A stretch of DNA of 64,000 nucleotides. It comes from Paenibacillus sp. UNC499MF (GTDB lineage: Bacteria > Bacillota > Bacilli > Paenibacillales > NBRC-103111). Positions 34,661 to 43,856 of the stretch are shown piece by piece (position 1 is the stretch's first letter; the number at the start of each line of letters is the position of its first letter). The DNA is taken from the NCBI RefSeq assembly GCF_900107975.1, contig NZ_FNVF01000004.1, positions 124,001-188,000 of the forward strand, read 5' to 3'. The notes beneath the pieces were generated by a model. The model was not told the DNA's origin and made no database searches. It saw nothing but the letters and a program-made list of their open reading frames with translations. The translations under genes and the position numbers were made by a program.

Positions 34661-34806
34661 ATTTTATTTAATACAAATAAATAAGGGTAATTCAATTTAA
34701 AATAAACTCTAAATACAGTTAATTTTTATCTACACGCCTAAATTTACAATTTGGTATACTAATTTTAACCAATTTGTGATTATAAAATTTTAAAAGGACG
34801 ATGAAA

Positions 34807-36585
34807 ATGATGAACTTTCAGGTTAATTTACAGGGTGTCATTGATTTGCTGTCGAATCACCTTTACTCCGATCCAGGGGTCTTTATCCGGGAGTTGCTTC
34901 AGAACGGCGTAGATGCCGTTACGGCAAGAAAACGACTCGGACAGGAGTTTAAAGGAGAAGTAAAAGTAGAGGTGTTCTCTTCAAATACGATTTCTTTCTC
35001 CGACAATGGCTGCGGCTTAACGGAAAAGGAAATCGAGCAATTTCTCGCCAAGATCGGAAGCTCCACCAAACGGGAAGATCAGGATCTTGCAGATGATTAT
35101 ATCGGACAATTCGGCGTCGGTCTTCTGTCCTGCTTTGTCGTCAGCGAAGAGATCGTACTGATTACCCGTTCGGCAAACGGGGAAGGCGACTCTTTGGAAT
35201 GGCGGGGCAAGCCGGACGGCACCTATTCCATCAAAAAATTAGAGCGCCAAGTTCCTGTAGGAACTACGGTATATTTGAAAGCGAAAACGGATTACGAAGA
35301 GTATTTCGAATTTTACCGGTTGAGAGAGTTATTGGAGAAATACGGGGAGTTCCTGCCGACACCGATTATATTGTCCGAGGATAACTACGAAGTGAACATC
35401 AATACTTCCATCCCGCCGTGGGATATGGAGAAACAAGAAGCCATGGATTTTGTAGAGGAAACGGCCTATTCCAGACCCATGGATGTAATCTCGCTTAGTT
35501 CGGTCATCGGGGGCGTTAAGGGCATCGCTTCGATCCTGCCTTATGCGGTAAGCCTGCAGGATGAGAAAAAACATCGTGTTTATTTGAAAGGCATGCTTTT
35601 GTCCGATAAAATGAGCAGTGTTTTGCCGCCTTGGGCTTTTTTTGTGAACGGGATTATTAATACGGAAAATTTACGGCCCACGGCTTCACGGGAAGCTTTC
35701 CAGGAAAACGATTTGTTTTTTAGCGTTAGGGATGAACTCGGAGAATGCATCAAGAACTACTTGATCGAATTATCCCAGGAGAATCAGGAGCTGTTTAAAC
35801 GCATCGTACTGGTACACTATGCTTCTATCAAAACAATGGCTGTTGAAGATGAAGAGCTTTACGAGCTTTTTATCCGGCACTTGAGTTTTGAAACTTCTTT
35901 CGGCGATCTTAAAATGGCGGAAATTCTTGAAAGACATACCCATCTGTTAGTGGCGCCCACTCTGGATGAATTCCGGCAGGTAGCGCGGGTGGCTAAGGCG
36001 CAGGATTTGATGGTTATCAATGGCGGGTTTGTTCATGACTTGGATCTCGTACTGAATCTGCGCAGCGTTGTGGACGATGTTTCCGTTGATGTTCTGGATA
36101 TTTTGGAATTTGCAAACCGGTTTAAAGAGCTGAGCGTTATGGAAAAACAAGAAACCCGGCCTTTCCTTGATTATTCTAATGAAATACTCCGGAATTTCCA
36201 GTGCCGCTCCGTAGTCAGATGGTTTGAGCCTGCTGATATTCCGGTTCTATACAATACGAATCAGGAAGTTAATTTCTTTAAGCTGGCGGAAGAGAGCGAG
36301 AAGGAAGCGAACCCTCTATTCGCTGAAGCCGTGCGCGTCGTCAAAAATGAGCTGTACGATCAACCCTTTGCGAGGCTTTGTTATAACTACAACAATCCCA
36401 TTGTCCGGAAAGCCATGGAGTCTCGCGACTTGGAAGCCCAGAAAGCTTGCGTCGAGCTGCTTTATACCCAAGCGCTGTTGCTGGGGAACCATCCTTTAAG
36501 CCCGGCGGAGCTTTCCATGATGAACGAATCGTTGTTTCATTTCATGAATATGGGTTTGGACCGGATGCCTGAGGTCGGACAATGA
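34807..36585 (+). CDS. HSP90-like (HtpG-related) GHKL ATPase
   Basis: This 592-residue protein keeps the HSP90 ATPase motifs: ELLQNGVDA with Glu29, Asn33 and Asp36, DNGCGL at Asp66, KIGSSTKRE (lid) and GQFGVGLLSCF from Gly100. The middle domain follows (FVNGIINTENLRPTASREAF, with the catalytic-loop Arg in RPTASRE). The C-terminal third is weakly similar to HtpG and lacks the dimerisation sequence pattern I would expect; there is no MEEVD tail. ATG 34807 has AAGGA eight bases upstream. The downstream gene overlaps its stop, so the two proteins are made together. It is probably not the housekeeping HtpG but a specialised paralogue. Confidence 0.85.
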   Translation: MMNFQVNLQGVIDLLSNHLYSDPGVFIRELLQNGVDAVTARKRLGQEFKGEVKVEVFSSNTISFSDNGCGLTEKEIEQFLAKIGSSTKREDQDLADDYIGQFGVGLLSCFVVSEEIVLITRSANGEGDSLEWRGKPDGTYSIKKLERQVPVGTTVYLKAKTDYEEYFEFYRLRELLEKYGEFLPTPIILSEDNYEVNINTSIPPWDMEKQEAMDFVEETAYSRPMDVISLSSVIGGVKGIASILPYAVSLQDEKKHRVYLKGMLLSDKMSSVLPPWAFFVNGIINTENLRPTASREAFQENDLFFSVRDELGECIKNYLIELSQENQELFKRIVLVHYASIKTMAVEDEELYELFIRHLSFETSFGDLKMAEILERHTHLLVAPTLDEFRQVARVAKAQDLMVINGGFVHDLDLVLNLRSVVDDVSVDVLDILEFANRFKELSVMEKQETRPFLDYSNEILRNFQCRSVVRWFEPADIPVLYNTNQEVNFFKLAEESEKEANPLFAEAVRVVKNELYDQPFARLCYNYNNPIVRKAMESRDLEAQKACVELLYTQALLLGNHPLSPAELSMMNESLFHFMNMGLDRMPEVGQ

Positions 36586-37649
36586 AGCAACGTTTCGATG
36601 AATTGAGGCGCGGAAGCTGGAGCATGCCGGACGGAAAACAGAAGCTGGCGGTCATGGAGGAAATGATTCGAATAGCTGATCTTTACATGACGGAAGAAGA
36701 CTCTTACCACGTCCGGATGAATTACACGTCAGCGGCCATGGATGCGGGCTTTTCGGAAAAAATGTTAATCTCGTTTGCCTGGTGTGTAGCCAAATTCGAT
36801 CAAAATCCGGGGAGATACTCGCATTTTGATTTACTCTGGCATTATAAATGGATTCTGGACAGCGTATGGAGAATACCCGAAATTACGTTTGAGCAGATGG
36901 AGCGGATGTTCGAGGATTTTAAAGAAAGATGCATCCGCTATGGGTATAATTTGCGGGCCTACCACCAGAAGCGGGTAAACTTGTTTATCTCGCTTGGGAT
37001 GCTTCAGGAAGCTGCCGAGTCTTACAAGCTGTGGAGATCGACGCCAAGGGACTCACTGGCGGACTGCCAAGCCTGCGAACAGAACTTATTCGGGGAATTT
37101 TCATTTAAAATGAATCATTTAAAAAGAGGCATGCAGGCCGTGAAGCCCATTCTGGAAGGCAGGATGAGGTGCGGATCGGTTCCGCAAAATACGTACAGCC
37201 TGATTATCATGCCTTTGCTGAAATTAAAAGAGTATGACAGGGCCGTCTCAATTGCGAAGAAGGCCGTCCGTGAACTCGAAGGCCCGCAATATTTGGAGGA
37301 ATACGGGGTTTTCCTGGAATTCTTCACCATAACCGATATGGCTAAGGCGACAAAACTTTATGAGCAGACGATAAGATACGGCCTGGAGAGCAAAATAGGC
37401 TGGTCCAGGCTGCAATATTTTTACTCGGTCCGTTTGTTTCTGAATGAGTGGGGAAAGACGAAGCGAAGGAAAAGGCTGGCCGAGTCAGACCGCGTTACTT
37501 TGCCCTGGATCGACCATGAGATCGCAAAGCTGACGGAAGCGTTCAACCGCAGAAACGGAAGCACCTACGTGAATGAATTTCTTGCGGAAAAGCAACAGCA
37601 TACCGAGAGACTCGTTGCCGCTTACCGGCACAACAGCAACAGCCAGTAA
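36582..37649 (+). CDS. Helical-repeat (TPR-like) partner of the HSP90-like protein
   Basis: This 355-residue soluble all-helical protein belongs to no family that I can name. Paired amphipathic helices such as QKRVNLFISLGMLQEAAESY, PLLKLKEYDRAVSIAKKAVR and DMAKATKLYEQTIRYGLES fit tetratricopeptide-like repeats at about residues 130-290. An N-terminal helical domain carries conserved-looking Trp and Tyr residues (HFDLLWHYKWILDSVW). A CQACEQN pair of cysteines may be incidental. The ATG overlaps the HSP90-like stop (ATGA), a strong sign of a joint function. By analogy with eukaryotic TPR co-chaperones it could recruit clients or partners to the ATPase; this is inference. Confidence 0.65.
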   Translation: MKQRFDELRRGSWSMPDGKQKLAVMEEMIRIADLYMTEEDSYHVRMNYTSAAMDAGFSEKMLISFAWCVAKFDQNPGRYSHFDLLWHYKWILDSVWRIPEITFEQMERMFEDFKERCIRYGYNLRAYHQKRVNLFISLGMLQEAAESYKLWRSTPRDSLADCQACEQNLFGEFSFKMNHLKRGMQAVKPILEGRMRCGSVPQNTYSLIIMPLLKLKEYDRAVSIAKKAVRELEGPQYLEEYGVFLEFFTITDMAKATKLYEQTIRYGLESKIGWSRLQYFYSVRLFLNEWGKTKRRKRLAESDRVTLPWIDHEIAKLTEAFNRRNGSTYVNEFLAEKQQHTERLVAAYRHNSNSQ

Positions 37650-37675
37650 CAAAATCATGATTCGTATAAGAAGAA

Positions 37676-38827
37676 TCAAGCGTCGGGGCCTTCCTGGTCC
37701 CCGGCGCTTTTTTGCGCGCGTACATAACCCGCAATCAACTCTTCAACCGCTTCTCCAAGCTCGTCCTCATGCCCGGGAACGAGCCAGCGTCCGGGAACGA
37801 TCAGATAGCTGCGGGCGCTCCCTTGCAGAAAGCTGTACAGGATCTGCGCCTCGTCAATATCGTGCCGGCTGATTTTGGGGCGGGGTGACACTGGTTCTTC
37901 CGGGCGGAAGGCAGCCAGAATCGCAGAGCGTATCCCCATGCGGAGCGCATGCGGCGCTGCCGGCCCGTTCCGGTCACCGCATGGAGCCGCGACTTTGGCA
38001 TCCCGCACAATGCGGTTCCCTTTAACGAGGATAAGCTTAGCCTCCCGTTCGTTAATGGGTTCAAGGATGACGATGTTCCGGTCTTCTTCGGCGAATCCGA
38101 TCACCTTCTCACCCCGGATCAGGGAACCGACGGTTTTCATCAGGTCCCGGTATTTGGCGGCGGCTTCGAAATGGTGATTTTCGGCCGCTTCCATCATCCG
38201 CCGTTCCAGATCCTGCAGAACAACCGGAGGTTTCCCGCTCAAGGAAGAGATGATTTTATCAAGGATGGCGTTGTAGGCTCTTACGGCGTCCTCCCTGCCC
38301 GTGCACATTCCAATGCATAAGCCGAGAGAGTGATTGAGACAGGGCGAGTGCTTGGCGTGGGGACTGCTGCAGAGTATCCGGTAGCTTTCCCGGAGTCCTT
38401 GGACGGCTTTTTCCACCGTACTTCTGCTCGTGTAGGGCCCGAAAAAAAGATCGCCTTCCTGCCCGGCAGGGTCGTTCGTAATGTCGATACGGCGGAGACC
38501 CTCCCGGCTGCTCCGGATGACCAGATACGTATAGGCGAGGGGATTTTTCATTTTTTTATTGTACAAAGGCTTCAGTTGTTTGATTAACCGGCACTCCAGC
38601 ATGAAAGCCTCGAATTCCGTATCCGTCAGCCGGATCTCGAAATCGCGGATGTTGCTTATGAGTCGTTTGACTTTGGGAGAATGGGCCTTGGAATGCTGAA
38701 AATAGGTTTGGACTCTTTTCTTGAGAGACTTGGCTTTGCCCACATAAATGATATGGCCCAGGCGGTCCTTCATCAAGTAAACGCCGGGTGTTAAGGGGAG
38801 GTTTTTTACCTTTTCCGCGAGATTCAT
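37676..38827 (-). CDS. Stand-alone UvrC-like GIY-YIG nuclease (Cho-like)
   Basis: This 383-residue protein contains the N-terminal half of UvrC: a GIY-YIG endonuclease domain (LPLTPGVYLMKDRLGHIIYVGKAKSLKKRV at about residues 8-37, with the Tyr, Arg and later Glu/Asn positions), then a Cys-rich linker (KHSPCLNHSLGLCIGMC) and a UVR motif (LQDLERRMMEAAENHHFEAA, about 205-225). The C-terminal RNase H-like nuclease and helix-hairpin-helix of UvrC are absent; a short region of unknown fold takes their place. Cho-type proteins make 3' incisions in nucleotide excision repair. ATG 38827 follows GGAGGG. The gene end coincides with the neighbouring terminator. Confidence 0.85.
   Translation of the reverse strand: MNLAEKVKNLPLTPGVYLMKDRLGHIIYVGKAKSLKKRVQTYFQHSKAHSPKVKRLISNIRDFEIRLTDTEFEAFMLECRLIKQLKPLYNKKMKNPLAYTYLVIRSSREGLRRIDITNDPAGQEGDLFFGPYTSRSTVEKAVQGLRESYRILCSSPHAKHSPCLNHSLGLCIGMCTGREDAVRAYNAILDKIISSLSGKPPVVLQDLERRMMEAAENHHFEAAAKYRDLMKTVGSLIRGEKVIGFAEEDRNIVILEPINEREAKLILVKGNRIVRDAKVAAPCGDRNGPAAPHALRMGIRSAILAAFRPEEPVSPRPKISRHDIDEAQILYSFLQGSARSYLIVPGRWLVPGHEDELGEAVEELIAGYVRAQKSAGDQEGPDA
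37677..37714 (+). terminator. Terminator of the HSP90-like operon
   Basis: AAGCGTCGGGG pairs with CCCCGGCGCTT (one G-T pair) across about nine bases, followed by TTTTTT. It overlaps the last codons of the convergent GIY-YIG gene. Confidence 0.8.
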
Positions 38828-39021
38828 AGAAATCCCTCCATTGCTCTTGTACAGCCCTGTCATTATATCAAATGCCTGATCGGACAGAAAGCGCGGCGGA
38901 CTCGGGGAACCGGGATCCAAGGGGAAAAAGGAAATTAATCTGCCCCAAATAAACTGTTAATATTTACCAAACATTTCTTTGCTAGGATGAAGTGATTTCA
39001 TTCTTGTTTGAAGGGGTGTGT

Positions 39022-40395
39022 ATGATGTACAAATTCAGCAAGTCCAAGTGGCTCGCCGTGCCCATGGCCGTTTTCGTGGCGGCGGCCGTCGTTTTACCGG
39101 GAGCGGGCCCCGGTGCTCTGGGAAGCTCCACAGCGTCCGCGGCAGGCACCAAGACTCCGACGGCTTTGGCGCTGACGTTCAACGGCGATGCCAAAACCTC
39201 GCAGGGCTTCGCCTGGTATACCGATCCCGCCGTTACCGGCACGAAGCTGCAGGTGGTGGAATCGTCTCTCGTTACCGGCGGCGTATGGCCGGGGAGCGGC
39301 GTCATTACCTTCGAGGGGAACACGGCGCCGATCCAGGTTTATCAGTCGAGCTCGGACAAGAGTGCGGGCAAGAAGACCGCTTACGCCGATCATAAGGTGA
39401 CGGCAACGGGCTTAAAGCCGGGCACCCAGTACACGTACCGCGCCGGAGACGGCCAGGAGGGCAACTGGAGCGAGACCGGCACGTTCAAGACCGAGGAACA
39501 GAGCGGCGGAGCGTTCACGTTCCTGTACACGACGGACCCGCAGGGTACGACCGAGCGGGAATACGCGACCTGGAACCATACGCTGGAGGAAGCGGTCAAG
39601 AAGTTTCCCGCGTCCCGTTTTATTACGGTTACGGGGGATCTGGTCGATAACGGAGATATCGAGAACCAATGGTTTTGGCTGCTGGGCAAGCCGCAGGCCA
39701 TTCTGAAGAAGATGCCTCTCGTGCCCGCGCTCGGCAACCATGAGAGCAAGTCGAACAACAACTTCTGGTACCACTTCAACCTGCCGAACACCTCCAATAC
39801 GGGAGCGAAACCGGACGGATCGGTATACGCCTTCGATTACGGCTCCGCCCGTTTCCTGGTCATCAATACCGAGTACAATGAGGCGAAAGGCACCGACGCC
39901 GTGTACCGGAAACAGGAAGAGTGGCTGAGAGCGGAAGCGGCCAAGACGGATAAGAAGTGGAAGATCGTCCTGTTCCACAAGTCTCCTTATTCCGTGGCGA
40001 ATCATACCTCCGACAGCGACGTGCTTTTCTTCCGCAAGAAGCTTACGGCTTTATTCGACGAGATCGGTGTCGACGTCGTGCTGAGCGGTCACGATCATAC
40101 GTATACGCGCACCTATCCGATGTACAATAACGTGCCGCAGAAAGACACGGCGGCGGATAAAGACGGTAACCTGATTAATCCGAAGGGAACCCTTTATCTG
40201 GTCAGCAATGCCGCCGGAGACAAAAGGTACACGCCGAAGTCGGGGCCGTTCCCTTTTGCGTTTAAATACGGCCAGCCGGGCAAGGAAATGTTCACGGGCA
40301 TTACCGTGGCAAACGATAAAATCTCGTTCCAGGTGTATACGACGACGGAAACGGGCGCGACTGCTCTGTACGACCAGTTCGGCATCGTCAAATAG
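39022..40395 (+). CDS. Secreted purple-acid-phosphatase-like metallophosphoesterase
   Basis: This 457-residue exported enzyme has a signal peptide ending near residue 41 (STASAAG), a fibronectin-like PAP N-terminal domain (GFAWYTDPAVTGTKLQVVE, LKPGTQYTYRAGD) and a calcineurin-like phosphoesterase domain. Metal-binding motifs are YTTDPQG, TGDLVDNG, LGNHES, FHKSPY and SGHDHTYTRTYPM. Such proteins release phosphate from organic phosphates outside the cell. ATG 39022 (or 39025) follows AAGGGG. Upstream TTAATATTTACC could be part of a Pho box, but I cannot support that. It is monocistronic with a strong terminator. Confidence 0.9.
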   Translation: MMYKFSKSKWLAVPMAVFVAAAVVLPGAGPGALGSSTASAAGTKTPTALALTFNGDAKTSQGFAWYTDPAVTGTKLQVVESSLVTGGVWPGSGVITFEGNTAPIQVYQSSSDKSAGKKTAYADHKVTATGLKPGTQYTYRAGDGQEGNWSETGTFKTEEQSGGAFTFLYTTDPQGTTEREYATWNHTLEEAVKKFPASRFITVTGDLVDNGDIENQWFWLLGKPQAILKKMPLVPALGNHESKSNNNFWYHFNLPNTSNTGAKPDGSVYAFDYGSARFLVINTEYNEAKGTDAVYRKQEEWLRAEAAKTDKKWKIVLFHKSPYSVANHTSDSDVLFFRKKLTALFDEIGVDVVLSGHDHTYTRTYPMYNNVPQKDTAADKDGNLINPKGTLYLVSNAAGDKRYTPKSGPFPFAFKYGQPGKEMFTGITVANDKISFQVYTTTETGATALYDQFGIVK

Positions 40396-40470
40396 GACGC
40401 CTCGCCCTTGGAGCAGCGGAGTGATTTCATTAACATCCGCATATTAATGGAATAAATGCTTAAGCGAGCA

Positions 40471-40513
40471 AGAGAGCCCCAACGAATCCGATTCGAATGG
40501 GGCTCTCTGTTTA
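40471..40513 (+). terminator. Terminator after the phosphatase gene
   Basis: AGAGAGCCCC pairs perfectly with GGGGCTCTCT across 18 bases, which contain their own small CGAATC/GATTCG stem. Confidence 0.85.
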
Positions 40514-40577
40514 TCCCGTTCTCGCAGAAGCGAGTTTGGCTAACGAGCGTTGCTATCCGTCTAACCGGTTAAGGAGC

Positions 40578-40612
40578 AAAGACCCCTTCTCCCGAAGTTA
40601 CGGGGTCTTTTT
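40578..40612 (-). terminator. Terminator overlapping the end of the creatininase-family gene
   Basis: AAAGACCCC and GGGGTCTTT are exact complements with A and T runs on both sides, so the hairpin can work for either strand. It covers the last codons of the minus-strand gene. Confidence 0.75.
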
Positions 40613-41437
40613 GCCGCGCTTAGCGGCGTACTCTTTGATCCGGACTGCGGCAAAGCGAGCAAAGCATTCGATGAAATCCGGATCAGAGGGCACTTTTTTA
40701 TAGTCGGCGGGTGCTCCAAAGTAGCCCAAAGGCGTTAGTTCCTTTGCATGTTGACCTCCTCTTTGCCATTCCTTAAGATGCTCGAAGGTTAGCCGGGCAG
40801 GAGGCAGTTTCTGCGCGAGAGCTTCATCGACAAGTCCGGGAAAATGTTTGCGCATACTTGCCGTTCCGTTTTCTCCCGCATGGATATCCGGGAACGGGGT
40901 AGGCCGGGGTTCTTCCAAGGGAACCTGGAAAATGAGAAAGTGCTCATCGTCTTCCTGAATCCTTAAATCCTCGGCGATCCAGTGGGAGATAACGGATTTC
41001 ACATCCATTTGCAGCCGGATTCTCGCCTCTTTAATCGCTTCGTACAAGGCCATTCCATGTTTGTGGTCCCCGTGCACATCGACCAGGAATGCCTGATGAA
41101 TCCCCCATCGCCCAAGACAGTCGAAAATATCGTATAACATCGCTTGGACGGTTTCTGTTCTGGCCGTGAATGAACCCGTGAACGACCCGGTAATCTGATT
41201 GATCCCCCAGTAAAAAGGCGGTGCGATCAGGGTGCGGATACCTTCCGCCTCCAATTCCTCGAGCATGAGCTTGCAGATCAGGTGACTCTCGTAAATGTCC
41301 TTCCCCGTGCAGATATGGGGCCCCTGCTGTTCAATAACGCCCGAAGGTAGCAGCACAACGGCTCCCTCCATAATAGCCGCTTCGATTTCGGTCCAGCTCA
41401 TGTCAGCCATCGTCTTTTCGAATAAGGAATAAGCCAA
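40598..41437 (-). CDS. Creatininase family protein (amidohydrolase)
   Basis: This 279-residue cytoplasmic metal-dependent hydrolase opens with the family motif VVLLPSGVIEQQGPHICTGK, where Glu and His are metal ligands, followed by DIYESHLIC. It has YWGINQITGSFTGSF in the region that closes the active site and DVHGDHKHG in place of the usual NxHGGN. Members open cyclic amides, as in creatinine, or act on formamide groups in cofactor pathways. The actual substrate here is unknown. The gene stands alone between two terminators. Confidence 0.85.
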   Translation of the reverse strand: MAYSLFEKTMADMSWTEIEAAIMEGAVVLLPSGVIEQQGPHICTGKDIYESHLICKLMLEELEAEGIRTLIAPPFYWGINQITGSFTGSFTARTETVQAMLYDIFDCLGRWGIHQAFLVDVHGDHKHGMALYEAIKEARIRLQMDVKSVISHWIAEDLRIQEDDEHFLIFQVPLEEPRPTPFPDIHAGENGTASMRKHFPGLVDEALAQKLPPARLTFEHLKEWQRGGQHAKELTPLGYFGAPADYKKVPSDPDFIECFARFAAVRIKEYAAKRGKKTP

Positions 41438-41677
41438 GTTTAATCCCCCCGGGTATCGCTATTTAATGAATATGATTACAAATTATAGGAGAAAGTAATG
41501 AAAATACAAGTCTGTTTATGAATCCGTTGTTTTGCTATACTTTCAAAAAACAAGGAAGACCCGGCTCGTGCCGGTTCACTTTAAGGCAGGCAAACCGCGG
41601 AATGTTTGTCAGGACGATGAGAGTATGGCAGAATATAAAGATAGAAGGTACTGACTAGCGAATGGAGAACAGAACTT

Positions 41678-42019
41678 ATGTCGAATCTGCCAAACTGTCC
41701 GGCATGCAATTCCGAATATACATATGAGGATGGAAACCTTCTGGTTTGTCCGGAATGTGCCCATGAATGGAATTCCGATTCCGAATCCGGTAACGGGGAA
41801 GAAGAAAAGGTTGTTAAAGATGCCAACGGCAATATTTTAAAAGACGGTGATTCCGTCTCCGTCATCAAAGACCTGAAAGTTAAAGGAAGCTCTTCCGTTC
41901 TGAAGATAGGCACCAAGGTAAAAAACATCCGTCTCGTGGACGGAGATCATGATATCGATTGTAAAATCGACGGCTTCGGAGCCATGAAATTAAAGTCGGA
42001 GTTCGTTAAGAAAATTTAA
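41678..42019 (+). CDS. yjdM: Zinc-ribbon protein YjdM (PhnA family)
   Basis: This 113-residue protein has an N-terminal zinc ribbon ([21 protein letters not shown], described as Cys8-x2-Cys and Cys-x2-Cys 15 residues later) and a C-terminal SH3-like domain ([28 protein letters not shown] region, ending [12 protein letters not shown]). The family was once called PhnA, but it does not have phosphonoacetate hydrolase activity, and its role remains unclear. It is monocistronic and ends in a good terminator. The start is supported by AGAAC/GGAGA sequence about 12 bases upstream. Confidence 0.92.
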   Translation: MSNLPNCPACNSEYTYEDGNLLVCPECAHEWNSDSESGNGEEEKVVKDANGNILKDGDSVSVIKDLKVKGSSSVLKIGTKVKNIRLVDGDHDIDCKIDGFGAMKLKSEFVKKI

Positions 42020-42052
42020 TGCGAAAATAGAGCAAAAACGAGCCTGTATCAG

Positions 42053-42083
42053 GAAGCCCTCTGACTTGGAGGGCTTTATTTTT
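42053..42083 (+). terminator. Terminator after yjdM
   Basis: AAGCCCTC pairs with GAGGGCTT across seven bases, followed by TATTTTT. Confidence 0.85.
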
Positions 42084-42183
42084 GCATCACCGTGACCGGG
42101 CGGTCCATCGGGACAGACGGGCGTAGTACCTTCAAAAAAATCTTAACTTTAAGATACATGAGACAGCGAAAGGAAGAAGACTT

Positions 42184-42702
42184 ATGAACAGGGAATCGTT
42201 TGACGAAGTATTTGAATTAATGGAAGCTTCTTTTCCCGATACGGAAATTAGGACTTATGAAGGGCAGCGGAGGCTGCTTGATCATCCCGCTTACCGACTT
42301 AACGTAAGCCGGAACGAGAACGGGGATATCCTCGCTTTTATGGGAGTCTGGGAATTCGAAGGGTTTCGTTTCGTGGAGCATATTGCGGTCAACCCGAACA
42401 TGCGGGGAGGAGGCATAGGCAGAAAAATGATGACAGCCTATACGAGCGAATCCGCGACTCCCGTTGTACTTGAAGTAGAGCCGGCGAGCGACACCGATTC
42501 CAAGCGGAGAATTGAGTTCTACGAGCGTCTCGGCTTTCATTTGAACGCTTTCGATTATTTTCAGCCTCCCCTCAGGGAAGGACAGCCGGAGCTTGCCCTG
42601 CAAATCATGAGCTATCCCGGTCCGATGAGCGAAGAACAATTTCTGCCGTACAAAAAGGTGCTGATGGCCGAGGTCTACAAACAGCCCGCATCCAGCCGGT
42701 AA
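42184..42702 (+). CDS. GNAT family N-acetyltransferase
   Basis: This 172-residue acetyltransferase shows the GNAT core: HIAVNPNMRGGGIGRKMM is motif A with the acetyl-CoA pyrophosphate loop RGGGIG (about residues 78-83), followed by VVLEVEPASD and RIEFYERLGFHLN (motif B). It acetylates an unknown amine. GAAAGGAAG lies upstream of the ATG. The next gene starts 90 bases later in the same direction, so cotranscription with the LLM oxidoreductase is possible. Confidence 0.88.
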   Translation: MNRESFDEVFELMEASFPDTEIRTYEGQRRLLDHPAYRLNVSRNENGDILAFMGVWEFEGFRFVEHIAVNPNMRGGGIGRKMMTAYTSESATPVVLEVEPASDTDSKRRIEFYERLGFHLNAFDYFQPPLREGQPELALQIMSYPGPMSEEQFLPYKKVLMAEVYKQPASSR

Positions 42703-42794
42703 AGCCGACATCGTGAACGGTACGACGGCCGATTTGAGCCTGCACGCTTTCAAAGCTGCGGAAGACGGAACCTAAAAATCAGGAGGACTGCACA

Positions 42795-43856
42795 ATGGAG
42801 ATAGGGATAAGCACGTTTGTGGAAACGACGCCGGACGTTCATACCGGGGAGGTAATCAGTCACGCGCAGAGGCTGCGTGAGGTTGTGGAAGAGATCGTAC
42901 TCGCCGACCGGGTGGGGCTGGACGTGTACGGGGTAGGGGAGCATCACCGCAAAGATTATGCGGCTTCTTCTCCAGCGATCGTATTGGCCGCAGCCGCGCC
43001 GCAGACAAAGCGGATCCGGCTGACCAGCGCGGTCACGGTGCTCTCTTCGGCGGACCCCGTACGCGTGTTCCAGGATTTCGCCACGCTGGACGGCATATCG
43101 GGCGGCCGCGCGGAAATCATGGCGGGCCGGGGCTCCTTCATCGAGTCGTTCCCGCTGTTCGGCTACGATCTGGACCATTACAACGAGCTGTTCGATGAGA
43201 AGCTGGAACTTCTTCTGAAGATCCGCGCGTCCGAGAAAGTGACCTGGCAGGGCGGCCACCGGCCCGCAATCGACAACCTGGGCGTGTATCCGCGTCCGGT
43301 TCAGGACCCTTTGCCGGTCTGGATCGGCAGCGGAGGTAACCAGGAGTCCGTAGTCCGCGCCGGTCTGCTCGGTCTGCCCCTTGTGCTGGCCATCATCGGA
43401 GGCAGTCCCGTGCAGTTCGCGCCCCTCGTGCAGCTCTACAAAAAAGCGGCCGCTCATGCGGGCCACGACGCCTCGAAGCTGCCGGTCGCCTCGCATTCGC
43501 ACGGCTTTATCGCCGAGACGACGGAGCTGGCGGCCGACAAGTTTTTCCCGTCTACGCAGGCCGTCATGAACGTGCTGGGACGGGAGCGGGGCTGGGGGCC
43601 TTACGACCGGTCCAGCTTCGATTCCGCGCGGAGCTTTAACGGAGCCCTGTACGTGGGGGACCCGGAAACTGTCGCGCGCAAGATCATTCATCTTCGCAAG
43701 AACGTGGGCATTACCCGGTTCCTGCTGCACGTGCCGGTCGGCACGATGCCTCATGACGAAGTCATGAGAGCCATCGAGCTGCTGGGAACCGAAGTGGCGC
43801 CGCGGGTACGCGAGGAAGTAACCGCATGGGAAGCGGAAGGCGGCGAGAAAGCCTAG
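42795..43856 (+). CDS. LLM class flavin-dependent oxidoreductase
   Basis: This 353-residue protein has the luciferase-like TIM-barrel fold: [20 protein letters not shown] near residue 40, [35 protein letters not shown], and [20 protein letters not shown] further on. Members use FMNH2 and O2, or reduce FMN, to oxidise diverse substrates such as long-chain alkanes or sulfonates. Here the substrate is unknown. AGGAGG sits eight bases before the ATG. It ends with a strong terminator. Confidence 0.9.
   Translation: MEIGISTFVETTPDVHTGEVISHAQRLREVVEEIVLADRVGLDVYGVGEHHRKDYAASSPAIVLAAAAPQTKRIRLTSAVTVLSSADPVRVFQDFATLDGISGGRAEIMAGRGSFIESFPLFGYDLDHYNELFDEKLELLLKIRASEKVTWQGGHRPAIDNLGVYPRPVQDPLPVWIGSGGNQESVVRAGLLGLPLVLAIIGGSPVQFAPLVQLYKKAAAHAGHDASKLPVASHSHGFIAETTELAADKFFPSTQAVMNVLGRERGWGPYDRSSFDSARSFNGALYVGDPETVARKIIHLRKNVGITRFLLHVPVGTMPHDEVMRAIELLGTEVAPRVREEVTAWEAEGGEKA

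Larger units (their letters stand above)
34303..34806 (+). other. Terminator, hydrolase remnant and AT-rich upstream region of the HSP90-like gene
   Basis: The stretch changes abruptly in base composition near 34655. The left part is G+C rich and carries the remnant listed separately; the right part to 34800 is very AT rich and has no gene. A possible -10 TATACT lies at about 34755 next to TTGGT/ACCAA inverted repeats. Confidence 0.5.

Noticed and set aside
38950-39021. PhoP box before the purple-acid-phosphatase-like gene
   Set aside because: TTAATATTTACC is only partly similar to one half repeat and lacks a second correctly spaced repeat.
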